Of a stretch of 64,000 nucleotides of DNA, positions 56,801 through 64,000 are shown piece by piece. The translations under genes and the position numbers were made by a program. Location: positions 1 to 64,000 of the forward strand of contig JARFIW010000593.1 in NCBI GenBank assembly GCA_036346225.1. The letters are read 5' to 3'. The first letter of the stretch is position 1. Every line of letters begins with the position of its first letter. This DNA is from Platerodrilus igneus (Eukaryota; Arthropoda; Insecta; Coleoptera; Lycidae). The notes under the pieces were generated by a model. The model was given only the letters and a program-made list of their open reading frames with translations. It was not told where the DNA came from and made no database searches.

Positions 56801-59339
56801 CATCATCATCAAACTCCTGAACAGGAAAAGTATGAAGAAATAAAAACTATATTAATAAAATAGTTAAACTAAATCTGTTCAAGTCACTCTTGAAAACAAC
56901 AAATGGTTAGCAGATGCAATCTATAAAACCAACTTCACTCACAGCAATAATCACCTCTAATAGTAGATTGATCAATAAACAAACTACTCTCAAAACAACT
57001 TCAAGTAGCACAAACACATCCAAACCATGCACTCGAAACCAAAACAAGTTGGTAACTCACAAAATTCGACATTAAAGTAAAAAAATGTTCATCGCCTGCA
57101 ATTATAACTCAAGAAAACATCAAAGTCAGGCAAGGCATTAGAGGCTGACAATGCTCTGTATTCAATTTGATGTCGTTCATATGTGAAAGATGGAGTCTCA
57201 TACACAATTTTGGGTCAACACTGATGCATGTCTGGATGTTTACAAAACAGCAGTGTAAGGTAAAACAAAGGTACAAATTACGAACTGTATACTGCAAAAA
57301 ACATCATCAATACATAAGGTGCTGTTACACTCGCATTGGATTCGAGACTAAGACGATATTTACATGGCAATTCATAGTCCTCGATGTCAAGAACTCTCTA
57401 TAATTGGATAGATTTTCTTGCACATCATGTACTTACTCCTGGTTGATGCAGACTCAGAAATTCTTTGCAAGAGGCCAGCATGTCAACAATAATTAATGCG
57501 ATAATGTGTTCATAATCAACTCAATGTATCATAAGATCCTTAGCAAATATTTGCATCTAACTCATCTAAGTGGTCTACCCAAATCAAAACATGAAACGAA
57601 ACACCATATCATAACTATCCTATTACAATATCGATACGCTTAAGTTCAACAATGATAAATTCACAACGGCCATTAGGAATCAATTAACCATCAATGAGTC
57701 TGTAGGCATCTTTGTTTTTAGTAGCCAAGAAAAACAAGGAATGGTAGACAAGCAGCATTCACAGAGTCCTTTAATGTTCAGACCAGCACAGATATACTTT
57801 CCAATATCATTTGCATAATACTTCACAAAAACTATATCGCAGTAAAACATTCTTTACAACTATCTGGCTAGAGCATATCACAATAAATTTAGTATTCGGT
57901 ATGTTATTCCCTTAAAATTTAGCATTTAACTGAACCCTTGTTCAACCGAGAAATGTAGGATTAATTACAGTGTGACTGTAGGGTGTTAATATTAAAACAA
58001 TTTGATACGTTTGGCATTGCCAGTGACAATTAAGGAGGCGAGAAGATAATGGAAAATGAGCAGCGATGTACCATCCATGGAGAACAATCAAGCTATCCAT
58101 TATTGTTATTTGATACTGCATCTCTTATAATATGGAGCTTTAACAAAGATAATTTAGAAACAACGCATGGTATCAGGTGTAAAAAACCAAAAACTAAGTT
58201 AGGTTATACACGTAGGTGCAATTAAAAAAAATTCAACAATAATAATTAAATTTAATCAGTAGTCAAGTTTACAGATGGACAGTGTTGCTAATTGGATGAA
58301 ATGGAAACAAAAATAATATGACAATAACAACTTACAGTTACAGATGGTGCAACCACCGCAGGAATTCAGTTTTCAGTTTACCTTAATTAATTTCGGGCAC
58401 TGTTGTACTCCAGGACGGTACATCAACCAACGGCTTAGAAAGGAGATGAAATTTGAATAAGCACCAAGAATCATGTGAGGTGGTCGTTGATATAATGAGC
58501 GGCAACTATTGGAATTTATCGGATTAAACTGGTTCGGATACCATTGGGATGGCCAACGAAGAATAAAATGCGATATGGTTCGCTGGTCCAGTTCTCTAAA
58601 TTTTCGGGTTAATAATTATCACTCGACACACATTAAGTTCTCTGATAAGCACTAAACTTATTATTAATCTTATAACGATAACAGTTTCCTAAATTGAAGT
58701 AAAACTAACTACGCGAGTCCGTTGGGCCAGGGTTTTATTTCTTCACAAAAACAATCTCAATGCAAAACGCCTCCGACGCAATTTAAATATTCCGTTACTT
58801 AATAACAACCAGTAACGTGTAGGTTTTACAACCATTTTATTCAACGCGCTTAAAATCCTCCTTAAAAAGAAATCTGGAGCAACTATGCCGTAAATAGAAA
58901 CCATTTGACTTTTACATGACCGAACCAATTAATTATGCACGTGAATGTTTATTGCACTTCGCCCCTAAAAGCTTTCTATAACTACATATTCGGAACCCTT
59001 CGAATACCCAATGTGAACTGAGCTTAAAACTACGACGATTAACCATCTTCCAATGCCCTCGCAAATTATCGGTAAGTGACACGAAACCCTCCAACTCTTG
59101 TATTCAAGTGAGATAGCAAACGTTAAACTATTTGAAACTAACATGCAGGTGTTGCGTGTTTTCTAGGAAACCGACCAAACACCTGCTTTACAATCCGGTA
59201 TTTTCCAAATCCTAACAGGTTTTAGAATATTACCTTAAAATACTATTATAAAAATATGAATTTTAGCATGAAATTATGTAGGGTAGTTGATGCGTATTTA
59301 TAAAATAAAACCGAAGGTTACAATATATAAATATATAAA
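47893..59339. other. 11.4 kb without a recognisable gene
   Basis: AT-rich intergenic or intronic DNA. Open frames are all under about 105 codons, overlap on both strands and show no family motif. One small feature is seen: two tandem units of about 60 bp at 54530-54650, each with TACCATAATCTGA and ATGACAA(A/G)CCA. I found no tRNA, rRNA or long repeat here, but diverged elements or short exons could be missed. Confidence 0.45.
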
Positions 59340-59345
59340 CAAAAC

Positions 59346-60144
59346 AAAACCATCCCTTTCATGGACATGCTCGTTACTTATAATTCTGCGGGAATAATTT
59401 CAACCAACTGGTACAGAAAAACCACCTGGAGTGGTAGATACCTTAACTTTAACTCCTATGTACCTAAACAATACAAAATAAATGTCATAAATAATTTAGT
59501 TGACAGGGCAATAAAACTTACACATAATCGATATCGACATCAAAATATAAAGTTAGTACGAAACATACTAGAAAATAATAATTATCCAAAATCGTTTTAC
59601 CAACCAATAATTAAAACAAAAATTCAAAGTGTTTAATAATTGTGATAAAAATAAACAACAAGTGAAAAAAGAGCGTATAAGTTTATTGTACAATCCGGGT
59701 TTATCAGAAAAAATTAAAAAATGCCGTAATGCCCACAATATACAAGTCATCCACAAACCCAACAACTCAACAAATCACTTTTTTACTAATCTTAAACCAC
59801 AAATTCATCACAATAACCGAACCCACACTATTTATCAAATTAATTGTTTAGAATGCGAAGGATGTTACATCGGAAACTCAAAACAATATATTCACAAACG
59901 CATATATGAACACAAATACTCTATAAGAACAAACAATAACAAAATTACAGCATTAGCGGCCCACACAATCGAAAAACTCCACCAATTCGACTTTAATAAT
60001 GTCAAAATTTTAGGTGTTGAAAATAACGATAAGAAAAGAAACATCTTAGAAACTATTAAAATACACAAACACCCGAACGCGATCAATTCAAAACTAGACC
60101 AGGATAATTTCATCAACATATATAACAATATAATTCGTTTTTAA
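59346..60144 (+). pseudogene. Penelope-like element, 3' end of RT and GIY-YIG endonuclease
   Basis: The first frame (to 59636) encodes FMDMLVTYNSAGIISTNWYR, SGRYLNFNS and NLVDRAIKL, the C-terminal end of a Penelope-type reverse transcriptase (WYRK...GRYLN...S). After one frame change near 59630, the frame to 60144 carries a Cys pair and a GIY-YIG nuclease: IYQINC (residues 68-73), GCYIG (78-82), R91, H95 and ETIKI with the catalytic Glu at 141. Penelope-like elements use this nuclease for target cutting. The RT catalytic part is missing upstream, so the copy is 5'-truncated. Confidence 0.85.
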
Positions 60145-60656
60145 AAAATGATTATGAAACTATTTCAACCTCAGATTCCTTTGCTTATTACAACACTGTA
60201 AAGATTCATACACTTAATACAAGCCTGGTTTAAAACAAATGCACACATTGCCGCTAAATATTTATCAATGATAACAATAAGTTTGTTGGTTACCTTAGCA
60301 TAATAATTTAGTTTAAGCAATTTAGTTCTTAAAAGAAGATGTGATACATTGTTAAATTTTGTTTATTATTTGTCTATTTTTAATCTTAGTTATTTTTACG
60401 ATAAATGTGTTTTATCTAACTGACTAAAATGTTCACATCCAATAGCAAACTCATTAATATCAAAAAGTTTTATATAATTTTGGGTATGTATAACAATTTT
60501 AAAAACCTTTTTGTAATAACTATGTAATATTGTAGGTGCTTAATGATTATGGTAGTTTGTACCGAAATGCGTATAGCAATTATGTAATATATTCATATAC
60601 GAAAAGTTTTCGTTTTTTTTTCAAGTTATTTGATGAACAAATTCCAGGAATAAGAA

Positions 60657-60706
<50 letters not shown>

Positions 60707-61990
60707 GGATTCAAAGGGTTAAATTTGGGGTAAACAATACAATTTCAACCATCCTGTATAGAGAAAGGAACAAATTATTTACGTGCAAAATTTATTTAAT
60801 TCATTTAGGGAAAACGGACAAGTATTGACGTATTTGTATATTTAATAATGGAGTGTTAGAAATTACATAAAGAAAAAACAGTTTTAAAGCAAATGGAAAT
60901 TCATACTTAATTTTAATTTATTTTAATCCAACACGTAAAAGCATAAGAAAACCCACTAGGGAATAAAATCAATAAATCCAAGGCAAAAGTTCGTTGTAAC
61001 AAGCAAATGTCAGTTGTATATGATACTACGAAATACAAAGTCTAAGAATTGTTGTGTTAAATGGTCTATAATTAACGAACACCTGCGTTTTTAAAAAGGT
61101 TACATTCGTCGAAATTATGAGCATATTAACACTGGAGTTCATAGAAAATATTTTCAACCGTCGGTTGGGTTTAAACCACAAGCTAACAGAGTTCTTAAAG
61201 AGCAAAGAAAATGCACAATAGGTTATATACTACAGAAGAGACAGAAATAAAAGCATAAATATTCAAAACGCACGTAGCATATCCACATGGAGTGAAGTGA
61301 GCTGTCGGCAATATCGATTTTCTATAACACAAGTGGGGTTTTGAACGCGACAGCAGACATGCATCAGACAGAGATAAAGATAGTACAGGCGGGGTTTTAT
61401 GACGACAGCAAATGCTATCATTGGTTAGGAACGGACAGTTCTCCAAACGTAGACAAACGCGACAGGTGGGAGCTTTCGCATACGTACGACAATTAGACGG
61501 AAGAAATTTAAGGAATTTTCAAAACAGGTGCATCAAAATTTGTAGAATTGAAATTTGAAAATAAGCTTTTCACGGGAAGTGTGTCCGGGGGTTGCATGTT
61601 GAAATAATATAAATACTGAAAGGAAATTATTAGAGCCTCGCTTCTCTTTTTGTCGTGTCTTCGAGTCGCTTCATAATACTTTACTAAAATAGAGTACTGA
61701 ATGCAGACCAACATTATAGTAGAGCTTTTTTAACGCGAAATACGTGTAGTGTATATGAAATTAATAGAAGTCTGGCTACTACGATACTAAGCTAAAAATC
61801 AATAAATGGAAGCTTAATATATGTGGGTAAACATCACAAACAACCAGAATTGTATGCTGTTATGGTATGGTACTATGAAACAAGGCGCTTGCTTGCAAAT
61901 GGGGTTATCGTCTGTGAACCTGCTGCGTATCACAGCGCATGGTCAAGAAGCCAAGGTGATCTGGTGATCGTCGTCGAAGGAATTAAAGCC
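60145..61990. other. No gene seen; contains a TA microsatellite
   Basis: Non-coding AT-rich DNA after the Penelope-like remnant. The only clear feature is a 42-bp TA array at 60660-60701. Short open frames on both strands show no motif. Confidence 0.5.
60660..60701. repeat. TA microsatellite
   Basis: About 42 bp of pure AT repeats. Confidence 0.95.
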
Positions 61991-61997
61991 TGAAACA

Positions 61998-62750
61998 ATC
62001 TCCAGGTAACTTATTTGAAATTTCTGTTGACTGATAAACTTTTGTAAAATTTTGGTGCTGTGTGAGTGAATTTTGGGGTTTATTTATGGTTATATAAACT
62101 TATTGAAAAACATACATGTACTGGACAATTTATTGGGATTTAAATATTGAAAAGGGGTGTATTTAAAACTTACTAATTTTTATTCTGAATATAAATTGGA
62201 TTGTAAAGGGTAAACGGGTCTATAACTTTGGTATTAATTTTAAGCAAGGTAAAAGGCATATCCTAAATAAACTGGGTTATTATGAGCTCACCATACTCCA
62301 GTGTACAGTAAATTTAGGGTATTATGAAGAGGCGGGCCCATCTACTCATATTTCATTAAATTTGTTTGCAAATCATTAGAACATCAAGGACTTTAAAACA
62401 TATAACATTTGAGTTTGTAATTAGAGCTCCAAACTGTTTTATACATGTGAGAATGTGTCTGTAAATAGCGGTAAATAAAAGATTGTATGATCGTGGTATT
62501 AGTTGGTGATTTTATTTAATGGTGAGCAAGTGTGAGGAAAGAATGGTTGTATATTTAGGTATCCAAGAAAAGGCACAGCTGAGCTAGCCAGGGAAGCAGC
62601 TGAAGATTTTTGAAGCAGAAATAAAAGAGGTAGGCAATTTTTTTTAAAGTGGTGCTTTTTTTTAAATTTATTTTATGAAACTGACGAAGGTTAAAAGTTT
62701 AAATCCTCTGACCATAGCACTCTTATGGCGCCCAATTCGTGGGGCTCAAA
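61998..62750 (+). mobile_element. LTR-and-leader-like segment, plus orientation
   Basis: It shares diverged blocks in the same order with the reverse complement of about 62880-63660: TCCAGGTAAC, AGTAAACGGGTCT-like, GAGCTCACCATA, GGGCCCATCTACTCATAT and GCAGAAATAAAAG. It is followed by TGGCGCCCAATTCGTGGGGC (62728-62747), which resembles a Gypsy primer-binding site. I read it as an old LTR plus leader with no coding body. Exact ends are undetermined. Confidence 0.45.
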
Positions 62751-62801
62751 TGGTTGTTAGGAAAAGGTTCGCATGTTCCTGAGATAATCCCTTGACCACG
62801 G

Positions 62802-62802
<1 letters not shown>

Positions 62803-62840
<38 letters not shown>
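62803..62840. repeat. TA microsatellite
   Basis: About 38 bp of TA repeats between the two inverted LTR-like segments, flanked by GACCACGGCAA. Confidence 0.95.
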
Positions 62841-62844
<4 letters not shown>

Positions 62845-62869
62845 TGTGAATTGCTATGGATAAGCTCTC

Positions 62870-63660
62870 TGGATTCCTGCCCCACGCTTGGGCCAACATA
62901 AATATTGCTGTGGTTTACAGGATTACCTTCGAGTCCCTCGCTTGGGAGCCATAAAATTAGCTGTGAATTACCTTAAAGACCACTCGTGTCCCACAAATTG
63001 GGCTGTCCTAAAATCTTTTCCTAAAAATAAAAAAAAATTTCCAATCTCTAGAACGCCCCCTTTTATTTCTGCATACCACGACTAGCTCTAAAATCTGCTT
63101 CTTCATAGATACTTACCATCTAAGTTCGCACTTTCTCACATTTACTGCCCAATAAAATTACCACTCAAATAATGCAACGAAACATACAAACTTTTATTCA
63201 TACAAATTAAAATTTTCCATTATCAAGTAAATATTTAAACATTCGGATATATAGCTTCATGAAATATTACAATCTCAATCATTATATCCTTTTAAAAATT
63301 TCATGACTTTATTTCGACAGTTTTTGTTTTATATGAGTAGATGGGCCCGTCTGGAAACGCTAAATTAACTTTTACTCTGGTCTATGGTGAGCTCAGTATA
63401 AACCCAGTTACTCTAAATGCCTAAATACATCGCATCTCTGTTTAAAACAACTCTAAAGACCCGTTTACTCTTTACATCAACCTTATATGTCATTTGTTTA
63501 CACCTTTAAATAATAAATACAAATTGTCCTTTACATATACCCTTTAAATGAGCTTTTATGTTCATAAAATACACACCCAATGTGTCAAATCACTCTAGCA
63601 CAAAAAAACAGCACAAAATATTCAAGCAATAGCAATAGAAATTAATTTCGTTACCTGGAG
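62870..63660 (-). mobile_element. LTR-and-leader-like segment, minus orientation
   Basis: Inverted, diverged counterpart of 61998-62750. On the minus strand its LTR-like part is followed by three primer-site-like motifs: CAGCCCAATTTGTGGGACAC near 63006-62987, TGGCTCCCAAGCGAGGGACT near 62951-62932 and TTGGCCCAAGCGTGGGGCAG near 62897-62878. Repeated primer-site-like modules in the leader recall the Gypsy-1 leader. Confidence 0.45.
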
Positions 63661-63828
63661 TAAGCTTTTTCCATCATCACCTCTAAAGATGTTGTCCAAA
63701 AACCTCGTCGTTGCTTCCATACACCTCTCTGCTATACATAGATCAAATTCATTTCCACTCGTTATCCAAGTCTCTGCAGACGCTTTCAATGTTTCTACCC
63801 AGATAATTGTCCAAACCAAGTCAATCAC
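63655..63828 (-). other. Exon-like open frame, unknown
   Basis: A minus-strand open stretch encodes ETWITSGNEFDLCIAERCME and FLDNIFRGDDGKSLLQ, ending at CAG/GTAAC, a plausible splice donor. However the TCCAGGTAAC sequence is shared with the inverted partner near 62001-62010, so it may be part of the repeat. I recognise no family. Confidence 0.2.
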
Positions 63829-64000
63829 CTTCTGTGTCTACCAAACACCAAGCATCCTCGTTCCAAAAATTTTTCGGCACGCTTACCTTAGTAAAATTCC
63901 TCCGTTAGTTCTTTGAATGTAGCTATAGCACCGTCTACTAAATAGCACCCACTCGTGCAATTCACACTTTTATTCAACTTTCGACGGACTGTACTAACAC

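Overview
The window is AT-rich nuclear DNA from an animal, most likely an arthropod and probably an insect (inferred from the transposon content). It holds spliceosomal introns, LTR retrotransposons, a Polinton/Maverick, a hAT remnant, a Penelope-like element, a LINE remnant and tRNA-derived SINEs. Almost everything recognisable is a mobile element. One probable host gene is visible, a partial PHF7/G2E3-like zinc-finger gene at 26.6-27.2 kb on the minus strand.

Region 1, 405-24811: a giant palindromic Polinton derivative. It is bounded by a 6-bp direct repeat (ATGGGA) and by inverted termini starting AGTAGGTAGG. Two arms of about 6.8 kb (411-7136 and 7929-24805) are inverted copies of each other. 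The 0.79-kb asymmetric centre carries fragments of a retroviral-type integrase and of a Polinton polymerase-region protein. The arms carry the integrase C-terminus and five broken copies of an unnamed gene. A 10.0-kb Ty3/Gypsy element (Gypsy-1, 10976-21012, 4-bp target duplication AGGT) lies inside the right arm.

Region 2, 24812-27240: a duplicated repeat, a LINE 3' coding remnant, TA microsatellites and the PHF7/G2E3-like exons.

Region 3, 27.5-47.9 kb: a nest of insertions. A hAT transposase fossil was hit by two SINEs at the same target. One SINE was then split by a tandem Gypsy array (Gypsy-2: LTR-body-LTR-body-LTR, minus strand, 28186-46620). All gag and pol genes of both Gypsy families carry breaks.

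Region 4, 47.9-64.0 kb: mostly non-coding DNA. It contains a 5'-truncated Penelope-like element with a GIY-YIG domain (59.3-60.1 kb) and, near the end, two related LTR/leader-like segments in inverted orientation (62.0-63.7 kb).

Many differences between repeat copies are single-base indels in homopolymers, so some frameshifts may be residual sequencing error rather than decay.
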